Positions 54,727 through 63,680 of a stretch of DNA of 64,000 nucleotides are shown here, piece after piece. The notes under the pieces were generated by a model, which saw only the letters and a list, made by a program, of their open reading frames with translations, was not told where the DNA came from and ran no database searches. How positions within the stretch are numbered: the first letter of the stretch is position 1; the number at the start of each line of letters is the position of its first letter. Source of the stretch: Treponema sp. (GTDB lineage: Bacteria; Spirochaetota; Spirochaetia; Treponematales; Treponemataceae); contig JAILIC010000002.1 of NCBI GenBank assembly GCA_024695475.1, positions 1-64,000 of the forward strand. Direction: 5' to 3'. A program made the translations under genes and the position numbers.

Positions 54727-55770
54727 TTACTTACCGACATCCCGGTTCTTTGCAAACTTTGTTGCATAATCAATTGAGTTAAGCAAACTCAATTCGTTCT
54801 GGATACCCTGTCCTGCATGACCAAAAGCAGTACCATGATCTACAGATACTCGGATAATTGGCAAACCTAACGTAATGTTTACACCTTCAACAGCACCCCA
54901 CTTTTGAGCACCTTTATCGTAAACAAACCCCAAAACTTTTAGCGGAGTATGTCCCTGATCATGATATTGAACTACTAATGCATCATACCAACCACCGCGA
55001 GCTTTAGAGAAAGCAGTATCAGGTGGCAATGATCCGATAGCATTAATACCCTCAGCTTTAGCCTGCTCAATTGCAGGATTAATTTCATTGATTTCTTCAT
55101 CACCGAACAAACCGTTTTCTCCGGCATGAGGATTCAAACCACAAACACCGATTCTTGGGTTTTCAATTCCGAGTTGTTTACAAGCCATATTTGCAAGACG
55201 GATACACTCAAGTTCCCTTTCTTTTTTTGCACGCTCACAGGCTTCACGTAAAGAAACATGTGTTGAAACATGAACGACACGTAAATCACTACCAGCAAGC
55301 ATCATTGCATATTTCTTGGTATGAGTATAATCAGCATAAATTTCTGTATGGCCACTATAGTGATGACCAGCAAGATTAATTGCCTCTTTATTCAATGCAT
55401 TGGTAACAGTAGCATCGATTTCACCTTTCATGGCAAGATCAATAACTTTTACAACAGCCTGAAATGCTGCTTCTCCACACATCGCACTTACTTTACCATA
55501 TTCAAACTTTGACATATCAACTAAATCCATATGGTAAACATCAATAGTACCCAATTCAAACTTGGCATCTTTTACATTGGCAATTCTATTTATTTTGGTA
55601 GTTGTGTCCTTTAATATACGAAGAGAATCTTCGATTAGCTGAGCATCACCTACAACAAGTGGGCGACACATTTTGTATACATCAGGATTACGAAGTGCTT
55701 TTACTGAAAGCTCTGGACCACATCCAGCAGGGTCACCCATACTAATACCAATAATTGGTCTATCGTTCAT
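54727..55770 (-). CDS. pdxA2: PdxA2-type 4-phosphoerythronate/threonate dehydrogenase
   Basis: The 347-residue protein belongs to the PdxA family: MGDPAGCGPELSVKAL, GHYSGHTEIYADY with a metal His, GLNPHAGENGLFG, YHDQGHTPLK and DHGTAFGHAG with the other His ligands. Classic PdxA oxidises 4-phosphohydroxythreonine in vitamin B6 synthesis. PdxA2 proteins encoded beside a DUF1537 kinase instead oxidise 4-phospho-D-threonate or -erythronate to dihydroxyacetone phosphate and CO2. The neighbouring kinase gene points to PdxA2. The start with AAGGAG upstream was preferred to one 13 codons earlier. Confidence 0.88.
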   Translation of the reverse strand: MNDRPIIGISMGDPAGCGPELSVKALRNPDVYKMCRPLVVGDAQLIEDSLRILKDTTTKINRIANVKDAKFELGTIDVYHMDLVDMSKFEYGKVSAMCGEAAFQAVVKVIDLAMKGEIDATVTNALNKEAINLAGHHYSGHTEIYADYTHTKKYAMMLAGSDLRVVHVSTHVSLREACERAKKERELECIRLANMACKQLGIENPRIGVCGLNPHAGENGLFGDEEINEINPAIEQAKAEGINAIGSLPPDTAFSKARGGWYDALVVQYHDQGHTPLKVLGFVYDKGAQKWGAVEGVNITLGLPIIRVSVDHGTAFGHAGQGIQNELSLLNSIDYATKFAKNRDVGK

Positions 55771-55824
55771 TTTATTCTCCTTATAGTTGCCGTCATAACG
55801 GCATTGCACATCATGCGCCTTATA

Positions 55825-56979
55825 TCAGTCGATAACGCTCTTATATATCTTACGAATATCATCCAAAGACAATGTCTTTTTGTTATTAACCAACAATCGC
55901 TGTTGTTGAGAACCAGCAGTAACCAAGAAATCCAAATCACTCTGGCTAATACCAAATTTCTGCAGACTTACAGGAATCTCTGTATTTTTTACAATTTCAG
56001 CAATACGACGAACAATGTATTTACTCTTTTCTTCTGCAGTACTTTCTGTCATTGCAGGATTAACAGTGTCACACAATTCTGCCAATTCCTTGACACATGC
56101 ATCACGGTTAAATTCCATAACCTGTGCAAACAAAATAGCATTTGATACACCATGAGCAATGTGATACTTACCCCCAAGTGGATATGAAAGTGCATGAACA
56201 GCAGTTGTACCACTACCAGTAATAGCAATACCACCATAGAACGCACCAAGCATCATGTTCATTTTTGCTTCCATATCATCAGGATTGGTATAAGCTCTTT
56301 CAATTGAAGAGAAAATCAAACGAGCACCAGCACGAGCATATTCATTACTCAAGATGGTAGCCTTATTTGATGTATAGCACTCAACACAATGTGCCAAAGC
56401 ATCTACACCAGTAGCTGCCACAATACTCTTTGGTAACTTGGCAATCATATTAACGTCAAGAATTACTTCATCAGGAATAAGAGCCGGATTTACAATACCT
56501 TTTTTGCTGCTTTCTTCAGGAATAGCAACAATAGCATTCAAAGTTGCTTCGGAACCTGTACCACAAGTAGTAGGTATAAATACAGAACGCATTCTCTTAC
56601 GTGCCAAAGATGGATCATTAACCAAATCAAACACTGTATACGAAGCTCCGATTAAAACAGAAGCCAACTTAGCAGTATCCATAGTACTACCACCACCGAT
56701 AGCGACTATCAAATCACCCTGTGCATTTGCAGCTTCCTTAATAACTTTATCTACATCATATGTTGAAGGTTCTGGAACAACACCATCAAAAATCTGAACT
56801 TCAACATTGTTATTTTTCAGTACTTCAAGTGCACGATCACACAAACCTGCACCACGAATTCCCTTGTCCGTAAACAACAAAACACGTTTAACAGTATCTC
56901 TTTTTACAATATCACCAAGAAAATCTGTTGCTCCTGCACCAGCATGAACCGCAGAAGGAATCTGCAAGTTACTAATCAT
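55825..56979 (-). CDS. Iron-containing alcohol dehydrogenase family protein
   Basis: The 384-residue protein has an NAD-binding half with VLLFTDKGIRGAGL, IVAIGGGSTMDTAKL and FIPTTCGTGSEA, and a helical metal-binding half with TGVDALAHCVECYTS, YGGIAITGSG, HALSYPLGGKYHIAHGVSNAI containing the His ligands. It would oxidise an alcohol or reduce an aldehyde, for example a glycolaldehyde or lactaldehyde-like compound. It lies between the kinase and pdxA2 genes. Its substrate in this pathway is not known. GGAGG precedes the start. Confidence 0.9.
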   Translation of the reverse strand: MISNLQIPSAVHAGAGATDFLGDIVKRDTVKRVLLFTDKGIRGAGLCDRALEVLKNNNVEVQIFDGVVPEPSTYDVDKVIKEAANAQGDLIVAIGGGSTMDTAKLASVLIGASYTVFDLVNDPSLARKRMRSVFIPTTCGTGSEATLNAIVAIPEESSKKGIVNPALIPDEVILDVNMIAKLPKSIVAATGVDALAHCVECYTSNKATILSNEYARAGARLIFSSIERAYTNPDDMEAKMNMMLGAFYGGIAITGSGTTAVHALSYPLGGKYHIAHGVSNAILFAQVMEFNRDACVKELAELCDTVNPAMTESTAEEKSKYIVRRIAEIVKNTEIPVSLQKFGISQSDLDFLVTAGSQQQRLLVNNKKTLSLDDIRKIYKSVID

Positions 56980-56993
56980 TCTATACCTCCAAC

Positions 56994-58244
56994 CTATTTA
57001 GCATTTTTATAATTCTGCAAGAAATGAATTGCATCAGTTAACACAGAAGCCCCACCAAATCCACCGGACTTAGTAACTACAGGAAGGTGATCAAGTTTTC
57101 CACCGATACAAATACCCATAGGAGTTCCTGCAGCAATTTCTGTAACTGGTTCAATCCCAAATACGCCCATTTGCCGACACAACTGCATGGTTGTATCACC
57201 ACCAAAGCAAACTATGCCAGCAACTTCTATCGTATCAATCACTTCTTGTGCTATTTTACCTAAACTAACAGACAGTTCAAAAGCAATGTTATAATTTGTT
57301 TCACTATCTTTGAGAACCATGTGAAAATCCTCAAAAAGACTCGAAACTGCAACTATCAAAACCCTTGCACCTGCTCGGACCTGTTCTTGAGCCGCTGCAA
57401 CACATTGTGCCACCGCAACATCTGCGTTATGTGCAATAATGTGTTTTTTATCCATTACAATATAGGAAGTCGCAAAATCTTTTGCTGCCTGCTTTATTTG
57501 CTCTCGAGTCTCCACATTACGTGATGCCGTCAATGCAAAGATAACTCCCGGCTTGCTCGACACAGTACTTGCTATGGCCGGCTGCACCCGTTTTGCCACC
57601 GCTTTTGCATCATGCACTGCAAGCCCCGCAGAACCACACAACACATGGGGAGCATCAAAAGCAGAGACCGTTTCATAGATACATGCCAGATCATCATCAC
57701 AGAGAGTATCAAAAACAAATACTTGTACCCCCTTTTTGATGTTTTCCTGTATATATGTAAAAAGCACGTTTTTTCCGGCACGAATCGTATCCAGATATAC
57801 AGCAGCCACAGCCCGTTTCATATCAGCGGCAATAGTTTTTACCGCATCAATCTTGTTTGAAGCAGCAGTCAAAATTCCATTATGGACAACCCGTCCGTTT
57901 TCAGGATATGCAGGAGCAACAAATGCCAATGAACAATGCATAACATCCATTACCGCTTCTAATTCACTACCAGGATTGCCTCTCAAGACAGAATCTATTT
58001 TTTTATACACATGAACAGATGCATCAGCACAAAATGAAACACACGCATCATGTACAGCCTTATAAGCTTCTGCAGATGATAGAGCACGACTATCAGTATT
58101 TATTGAAACCAACTCATATCCTGAATATTGCTCAGGATTTTGCATACTTGATAATCCTACATTGACAATTGACGATACTCCATATTTTCGGTATTGCACT
58201 GCAGTATCATTGGCACCTGTCAAATCATCCGCTATAACAATCAT
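56994..58244 (-). CDS. Four-carbon acid sugar kinase (DUF1537/DtnK-OtnK type)
   Basis: The 416-residue protein is of the DUF1537 family that phosphorylates D-threonate, D-/L-erythronate or similar acids: IADDLTGANDTAVQYRKYG, KKIDSVLRGNPGSELEAV, APAYPENGRVVHNGIL, CGSAGLAV, CFGGDTTMQ and VTKSGGFG. Its product would feed pdxA2. I start at the second ATG, whose GGAG lies 7 bases upstream. This fits the sigma-54 promoter, whose predicted start point leaves a leader of only about 11 bases. The gene heads the main operon. Confidence 0.88.
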   Translation of the reverse strand: MIVIADDLTGANDTAVQYRKYGVSSIVNVGLSSMQNPEQYSGYELVSINTDSRALSSAEAYKAVHDACVSFCADASVHVYKKIDSVLRGNPGSELEAVMDVMHCSLAFVAPAYPENGRVVHNGILTAASNKIDAVKTIAADMKRAVAAVYLDTIRAGKNVLFTYIQENIKKGVQVFVFDTLCDDDLACIYETVSAFDAPHVLCGSAGLAVHDAKAVAKRVQPAIASTVSSKPGVIFALTASRNVETREQIKQAAKDFATSYIVMDKKHIIAHNADVAVAQCVAAAQEQVRAGARVLIVAVSSLFEDFHMVLKDSETNYNIAFELSVSLGKIAQEVIDTIEVAGIVCFGGDTTMQLCRQMGVFGIEPVTEIAAGTPMGICIGGKLDHLPVVTKSGGFGGASVLTDAIHFLQNYKNAK

Positions 58245-58265
58245 TATTAACTCCACAGTTGTAAT

Positions 58266-58282
58266 AGCAAGGAGCGTGCCAA
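58266..58282 (-). promoter_or_regulatory. Sigma-54 promoter of the sugar-acid operon
   Basis: On the minus strand TTGGCAC-N5-TTGCT, with the -24 GG and the -12 GC 10 bp apart as sigma-54 requires. Transcription would start near 58255, just ahead of the kinase ribosome site. No sigma-70 pair is seen nearby, and a sigma-54 activator gene lies upstream. Confidence 0.88.
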
Positions 58283-58446
58283 TTTTACGGAAAGCTATTC
58301 ATTATTTTTGAAGAACATATAAAAACAGAAAGACAGATAAAACGTATCTAAGAAAACTACTGCAAAAATATGCATATTGTACCAAACGTTACTGTTTATA
58401 TCAGCAAGAGTATTCGTACAAAAAAAAACTGCGACATTTCAAATAT

Positions 58447-58504
58447 ATGTTGCAGTAATGCAACATGTTGCAAAATAGTAACATAATGTTGCATTTTACA
58501 ACAT
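58447..58504 (-). promoter_or_regulatory. Three tandem upstream activator sites
   Basis: ATGTTGCA-GTAA-TGCAACAT (58447-58466), ATGTTG-N8-TAACAT (58465-58484) and ATGTTG-N7-CAACAT (58486-58504) are consecutive inverted repeats of one pattern. They lie about 200-240 bp upstream of the predicted start point and begin right after the activator's stop codon, the usual place for a sigma-54 enhancer. The remaining sequence down to the promoter is AT-rich and could be bent. Confidence 0.8.
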
Positions 58505-58506
58505 TG

Positions 58507-60423
58507 TTATTTCAGTTTACGCCAGAGTGTTGATCGATTAATTCCTAACACAGCACACGTCTTTGCCACCGATTTACCACTTTGCTCATACACCTGCTGT
58601 ATGTAGGCTTGTTCAGCATCTTTCAAAGACAAAAACGAGCTTCCGTGACTTTCCATTGATATAGAGTCACCAGATGATTTTGAAACATCATCTGTGTCAT
58701 CATCATACGAATCATAGGTCTCGGATAATCCAAGTGATAAATCACGCAAGGTAATCTGTGGATTATCACAGATGATAACCGCCCGCTCTATGAGGCTTTG
58801 TAACTCACGAACATTTCCTTCATATTTATGTTCTTGCAACCAGGTTATCGTTTCAGGAGTAAAGCCCTGAATATCTTTCGCATATTGACTACAATACCGC
58901 GCAAGAAAACGCTTTGATAACAGCTCTATGTCATCTGGACGTTCATTTAATGACGGAATATACAAACTTAACGTATTAATACGATACAACAAATCACGAC
59001 GAAATTTACCCTCTCGTACTAATCCATGCAAGTTACGGTTTGTAGCACAGATAAGTCGCACATCAAGAGGAATAATTGCATCTCCTCCAATACGCATCAC
59101 TTCATGCTCCTGTACAACACGCAGCAACCGCCCCTGCAGTTCAAGCGGAAGTTCTCCTATCTCATCTAAAAACAAGGTACCAGTATGAGCAAGTTCAAAC
59201 ATCCCCTCTTTACCGCCCTTGCTACTTCCTGTAAATGCACCTTCCGCATAACCAAATAACACGCTTTCTATCAATGCAGGAGGCAAAGCTGCACAGTTAA
59301 CCGCAACAAAAGGTGCATACCGCCGTTGACTTTCGTTATGAATACTCTGAGCAAACAACTCCTTACCAACACCACTTTGTCCTTCGATTAAAACTGCGGA
59401 GTTGTAATTACTTATTTTTTTTGCTATTGCAATACAATCTGCTATCTTTTTACTTTTGTAAACAATCGTATTAAAAGAATATTTTGCAACAAACCCCTTA
59501 TCGATCATTTTGAGGCGGATATTTTTTTCACGAGTCTGTACTTCGGTAACATCCTGAAAAACAGTTATAGACCCACGAAACGCTCCACTCTGAACAATTG
59601 GCGAATTACTGGCTACTATCTTGGTCACACCAATCTGCTTAATTTCATCAGAAAAAGCAATGCCTTTTTCAATTTGCTCAATAATTGCACCATACGTTCT
59701 GTATGCACTCAACGGCTTACCCAACATTTCCAGCTGCGAAAGCCCAAAAATACGACATGCAGGCCTATTAACGGCAACTATTATGTTATGCTCATCTGTG
59801 GCAAGCACACCGTCATGCACGCTATCAGTTAGAGTCCGATATTTATCTGCCAGCTCCTGCTCACGATTAACAGCAGCGAGCATACGTTGAGCCTCATTAA
59901 TGGCATTGAGCAGAGCCCTCTCACCACTTTCAAGCAAATAGCAGGTAAAGCCCAATTCTTGTCCAATACGGCAGGTAACCGCGTCTCCAACAATAACATG
60001 GGCTCCTTTTTGACCGCACTCTCTAATTTTCTTGGCTACATCGTCCTTGTCGCACAGTTCTGCCTTGATTATTTTTTTACCAAACTGACTCAGTAATTCA
60101 TAACCACTCATAATGTTTGCATATCCGACAACAGCGATCACATCAGAGACTGACTGTAATTCTTTTATCATGTCAGCCATATCTATTGCACTGATACGGA
60201 TTTCAACAACAGGCACCGGAGAAACATAATGTATCATAGAATACGTACCACCACGGCTAATAAGAACCTTTGCTCCATCATCAACCGCACGTGACGCTGC
60301 TATCAAGCCATCTGACAAATCACCGAGGACAGCACTGACATTTTTAAAGCCCATTTCTTCGATGATGCGGTTTGCATCCGCAAGCATCTTTTTATAGGGG
60401 GCAACAAGGACAATTTCACTCAT
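58507..60423 (-). CDS. PrpR-type sigma-54-dependent activator
   Basis: The 638-residue protein has a PrpR_N sensor domain (to about 180: VLVAPYKKMLADANRII, ISRGGTYSMI, RISAIDMADMI), a PAS domain (about 200-300), an AAA+ core with EGQSGVGKELFAQSIH, the sigma-54-contacting GAFTGS, LFLDEIGELP, NRNL and RDLLYRIN, and a C-terminal Fis-type helix-turn-helix (CAVLGINRSTLWRKL). PrpR_N proteins sense small acids or their CoA/aldol products. It should bind the inverted repeats just downstream of its gene and activate the kinase operon. The start overlaps the M24 peptidase stop by 4 bp. Confidence 0.93.
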   Translation of the reverse strand: MSEIVLVAPYKKMLADANRIIEEMGFKNVSAVLGDLSDGLIAASRAVDDGAKVLISRGGTYSMIHYVSPVPVVEIRISAIDMADMIKELQSVSDVIAVVGYANIMSGYELLSQFGKKIIKAELCDKDDVAKKIRECGQKGAHVIVGDAVTCRIGQELGFTCYLLESGERALLNAINEAQRMLAAVNREQELADKYRTLTDSVHDGVLATDEHNIIVAVNRPACRIFGLSQLEMLGKPLSAYRTYGAIIEQIEKGIAFSDEIKQIGVTKIVASNSPIVQSGAFRGSITVFQDVTEVQTREKNIRLKMIDKGFVAKYSFNTIVYKSKKIADCIAIAKKISNYNSAVLIEGQSGVGKELFAQSIHNESQRRYAPFVAVNCAALPPALIESVLFGYAEGAFTGSSKGGKEGMFELAHTGTLFLDEIGELPLELQGRLLRVVQEHEVMRIGGDAIIPLDVRLICATNRNLHGLVREGKFRRDLLYRINTLSLYIPSLNERPDDIELLSKRFLARYCSQYAKDIQGFTPETITWLQEHKYEGNVRELQSLIERAVIICDNPQITLRDLSLGLSETYDSYDDDTDDVSKSSGDSISMESHGSSFLSLKDAEQAYIQQVYEQSGKSVAKTCAVLGINRSTLWRKLK

Positions 60424-61508
60424 CCAATCACTTTCCAGTGCTTATCTACAGAGTTTAAGACTTCGCATCCGTCTTTTGTCACCAGTACAAGATCTTCGAC
60501 ACGGACACCAAATTTACCTTGCAGATATATACCCGGCTCTATAGAAAAAATCATGCCCTCTTTTGCAACATTTGTATTAGCGGAACTAACATCGCCCTGT
60601 TCATGATCACTCTGTCCAATAAAGTGTCCCAAGCGATGGTTAAACTGCTCGCCATATCCAGCCTGAGCAATAAGATCACGAGCAGCTGCATCTATATCGC
60701 AAAAGCGTACCCCCGGCTTGATAATGCTTTCAGCTTTTTCATTTGCCATGCGGACTAAATCATGAATCTTTGTATATTCCTCTGGAGCTTTTTTAAAGAA
60801 GAAAGTACGAGTCATATCTGAACAGTAGCGATTTTTTTGACACCCCATATCAATAAGTACACAATCACTTTCCTGTACAACAGTATCATCTGGCTCGTGA
60901 TGAGGATCAGCGGCATTCTTACCAAATGAAACAATAGTTGTAAACGAAGGCTTTTCAGCGCCCTCAGCTTTAAACTGTGCATCGATATACTCTGCAACCT
61001 GCTTTTCGGTCACACCAGGTTTTACAAATGCAGCACCACGCTGGATACAGACATCATTTACACGAGAGGCTTCTTTCATCAAACGCTGTTCTTCAGCATC
61101 TTTGCAAGCACGAGCATCATCTACACAAGAAGAACCCAGTACATAGGTAGCTTCTGGATTATGTTCCATAAGAGGAATTAAAAAACGTGCCGGCCACACC
61201 TTATCAATACCGATTCTACCCTTGCTAGCAACATTACGAGCCATAGTACCCATAATGTCATCAGTATCACTTGTCCAGACTTCAGTAAAACCAGAGTCAT
61301 GAATATTGTATAACTTATTAAGAAAAAAACGATGTTCCCCATCTTGTGATAAATACAAAGCAAACAAGCGCTCATACGGCTCGTTATATATACCTGTCAA
61401 ATACCAAATACTCTGTGGATCACTTACAACAAGACCATCGAGTTTAGCAACAGCCATAGCATCAAGAACACGTTTCATACGATCAGCATATAACGTTTTT
61501 TTATCCAT
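60420..61508 (-). CDS. M24-family (Xaa-Pro) peptidase-like protein
   Basis: The 362-residue protein has a creatinase-like N-terminal half and a pita-bread metallopeptidase half with the metal ligands Asp in LIDMGCQKNRYCSDMTRT (two), His in GHFIGQSDHE, Glu in IFSIEPGIY and Glu in VRVEDLV. The GHFIGQSDHE loop departs from the usual GHGIGLxxHE. It may cleave Xaa-Pro bonds or a small amide, or process a metabolite. It heads the transcript containing the activator gene. AAGGAGAG precedes the start. A link to the sugar-acid pathway is not obvious. Confidence 0.85.
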   Translation of the reverse strand: MDKKTLYADRMKRVLDAMAVAKLDGLVVSDPQSIWYLTGIYNEPYERLFALYLSQDGEHRFFLNKLYNIHDSGFTEVWTSDTDDIMGTMARNVASKGRIGIDKVWPARFLIPLMEHNPEATYVLGSSCVDDARACKDAEEQRLMKEASRVNDVCIQRGAAFVKPGVTEKQVAEYIDAQFKAEGAEKPSFTTIVSFGKNAADPHHEPDDTVVQESDCVLIDMGCQKNRYCSDMTRTFFFKKAPEEYTKIHDLVRMANEKAESIIKPGVRFCDIDAAARDLIAQAGYGEQFNHRLGHFIGQSDHEQGDVSSANTNVAKEGMIFSIEPGIYLQGKFGVRVEDLVLVTKDGCEVLNSVDKHWKVIG

Positions 61509-61671
61509 TTTTATTTCTCTCCTTTATGTAATTATAGTATATTAATAGTAGGCATATAACAGTATCTACCAATTGCAGTATATTCGAAAAGAGATTTAAC
61601 TGCTATAGTAGATATAGTTTATTGTTTTATACAAAATCTGCATATCAAAACCGAAAAGGAGGTTTGGAAAA

Positions 61672-62415
61672 ATGGATTCTTATAATTCCTACTCACTAGA
61701 GCACACATCAGCTCAAAATAAGTTTATCAGTGCTACCTACGGCTGGATGGCAATTGCCTTATTTATCAGCGCCATCTCATCTGTAGCCACTGCATCATTT
61801 TTGGGCTTGCAACTATCAAATGTCACCTCTCAGGGTGGTTACTATCATGTATTAAACAGTTTTCAAACCATGATGTTTGTATTCTGTATTGCAGAACTTG
61901 CTCTCGTATGGTGGCTTTCAGCCTCAATCAGAAAAATGAGCGTATCATCAGCAAGAATAGGATATGTCATTTATTCAATTCTTAGCGGTATCACGATGTC
62001 AAGCATCTTCTTTGTATATGATCTTGGATCAATCGGTACTATCTTCTTCTCAACTGCAATCATGTTTGGTATCATGGCATTCTACGGAGCCCGTACAAAA
62101 AGTGATCTTCGCAAAGCAGGTAAATACCTGATGATGGGACTTATCGGTATCATTGTTGCCTCAATGGTTAATATGGTTATCACCATGTTTACTCATACCG
62201 TAAGTCCACTTACTTGGCTCATTTCTATTGCAACTGTTGTTATCTTTGCAGGACTAACTGCATACGACACACAAAAGATTTTGGCAATTTCCCGTAACGC
62301 AACCAATGAAGATGCTTACAAAAAGATTGCCATCATTGGTGCATTAGAGTTATATCTGGACTTTATCAATATGTTCCTTGCACTACTCCGCCTGTTTGGC
62401 AAACGCAGACGCTAA
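61672..62415 (+). CDS. BI-1/YccA-family membrane protein
   Basis: This 247-residue protein has seven hydrophobic segments and the TMBIM motifs: KFISATYGWMAIALF at the start, a YGARTKSDLRKAGKYLMMGLIGII segment, GLTAYDTQKI near the end and LELYLDFINMFLALLRLFGKRR as the tail. E. coli YccA, of this family, binds and restrains the membrane protease FtsH; BI-1-like proteins also affect Ca2+ and pH. A strong AAGGAGG site precedes the start. The end overlaps by 4 bp the gene of an FtsH-like AAA protein coming from the other side, a suggestive pair. Confidence 0.92.
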   Translation: MDSYNSYSLEHTSAQNKFISATYGWMAIALFISAISSVATASFLGLQLSNVTSQGGYYHVLNSFQTMMFVFCIAELALVWWLSASIRKMSVSSARIGYVIYSILSGITMSSIFFVYDLGSIGTIFFSTAIMFGIMAFYGARTKSDLRKAGKYLMMGLIGIIVASMVNMVITMFTHTVSPLTWLISIATVVIFAGLTAYDTQKILAISRNATNEDAYKKIAIIGALELYLDFINMFLALLRLFGKRRR

Positions 62416-63572
62416 CATCTTTTTATGGCAGCCTGTACATCTGCAATCGTAAAACGATCGCGACCAACTTGAGCTGCCAATAACGAAGCAGTATTAATAG
62501 CAGATTCAATCTTTGCGCAGCTACTGCCTTCAAATAACTTTTGCAATGTTGCCGGAGTACACTCTTCGGCAGCATTTTTTTTCTGCATGTACATTTCAAG
62601 CAACTGAAGACGAGCATCCTTATCGGGATAAGGAACCGTAAACAAAGCGTCAAAGCGTCCAGGACGTATCAAAGCTTCATCAAGGGCATGCACGCTATTG
62701 GTAGCAGCAAGAACCAACACACCACTATTTTGTGTAAATCCATCCAGCTCATTAAGCAAAGCAGTAACAATACGAGTATTTTCTGTCTCAACAGCAGTAC
62801 CGTTGTACTTGCGTTTGGTACCAATACCATCAAACTCATCGATAAAAACAATACAAGGAGCCTTTCGACGTGCTTTTCTAAACAAGAATTTTACCTTTGC
62901 AGGACCAATAGCAATAAACATACTTTCAAAGTCTGTTGCCTTTGCAGGAATAAAGTTTACTTTAGCCTCTCCAGCCAACGCACGTGCAAATAGGGTTTTT
63001 CCATTGCCAGGAGCACCTTCCAATATGACACCTTTTGGCATACGGATTCCTTTTTTTGCATATTGGTCTGGGTGCAACATAATATCAGTTATCTGCAACA
63101 TACTCCTCTTAAGTGCATCCATACCAACGACATCCTTAAACGTCGCCCCAGTTTTATGTACCACATGAAACGTATTGGGGCTTATAAACTTTCTAAATAC
63201 CAATACAATGCTACCAAAGAATATTATATAGAAAAAAATATCAAGGATATTTGAAACAACATACCCAGCTTCCACTTCTTCCTTTACCTGTATACCCCGC
63301 AAAAGCAACCGTTCGCGTAATAAAGGCGATTGCGGATTATCAGTTACATACTGCTGTTTTTCATCGGCACCACATGTATAGGTAATGGTATCAGTACCAA
63401 ACGCTACCGATACAACAGTTCCCTGTTCTACTGCATCATTAAATGCTTTATACGTAGTATGTATTTTTTTTGACCCGAACAATCCTGCTTCGAATGCCAT
63501 ATAGGCACCATAAATAATAGCCATACACAGAGCCACAATAATAACTTTTTTTGTATGTTTTGCAACAACCAT
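62412..63572 (-). CDS. FtsH-like AAA protein without protease domain
   Basis: The 386-residue protein has the FtsH plan at its front: membrane helix near 8-28, an outside domain (YKAFNDAVEQGTVVSVAFGTDTI, as in FtsH_ext), a second helix near 105-125, then an AAA module with TFKDVVGMDALKRSM, Walker A EGAPGNGKTLFARALAG, pore aromatic Phe in DFESMFIAIG, Walker B CIVFIDEFDGIG, NELDGFTQ and DEALIRPGRFDALF with Arg fingers. It stops after the lid; the M41 zinc protease part (HExGH, about 250 residues) is absent, with no frameshift. It may unfold or extract membrane proteins, perhaps for another protease. GAGGAA precedes the start. Confidence 0.9.
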   Translation of the reverse strand: MVVAKHTKKVIIVALCMAIIYGAYMAFEAGLFGSKKIHTTYKAFNDAVEQGTVVSVAFGTDTITYTCGADEKQQYVTDNPQSPLLRERLLLRGIQVKEEVEAGYVVSNILDIFFYIIFFGSIVLVFRKFISPNTFHVVHKTGATFKDVVGMDALKRSMLQITDIMLHPDQYAKKGIRMPKGVILEGAPGNGKTLFARALAGEAKVNFIPAKATDFESMFIAIGPAKVKFLFRKARRKAPCIVFIDEFDGIGTKRKYNGTAVETENTRIVTALLNELDGFTQNSGVLVLAATNSVHALDEALIRPGRFDALFTVPYPDKDARLQLLEMYMQKKNAAEECTPATLQKLFEGSSCAKIESAINTASLLAAQVGRDRFTIADVQAAIKRC

Positions 63573-63644
63573 AATTCCTCTTTTTATCTATTCAAGTTTA
63601 CACTACCTAATAAAAAAAAATCAATGAATTATATTGAAACGCAT

Positions 63645-63673
63645 TTGTCAATTTAGTATTCTTGATTTATACT
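63645..63673 (+). promoter_or_regulatory. Predicted leaderless promoter of the right-edge gene
   Basis: TTGTCA and TATACT are 17 bp apart, and TATACT ends 7 bases before the ATG. Confidence 0.6.
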
Positions 63674-63680
63674 AAAAATT

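Noticed and set aside
62541-63168. Plus-strand frames of 150 and 156 residues
   Set aside because: They are antisense shadows of the AAA protein gene with no start signals.
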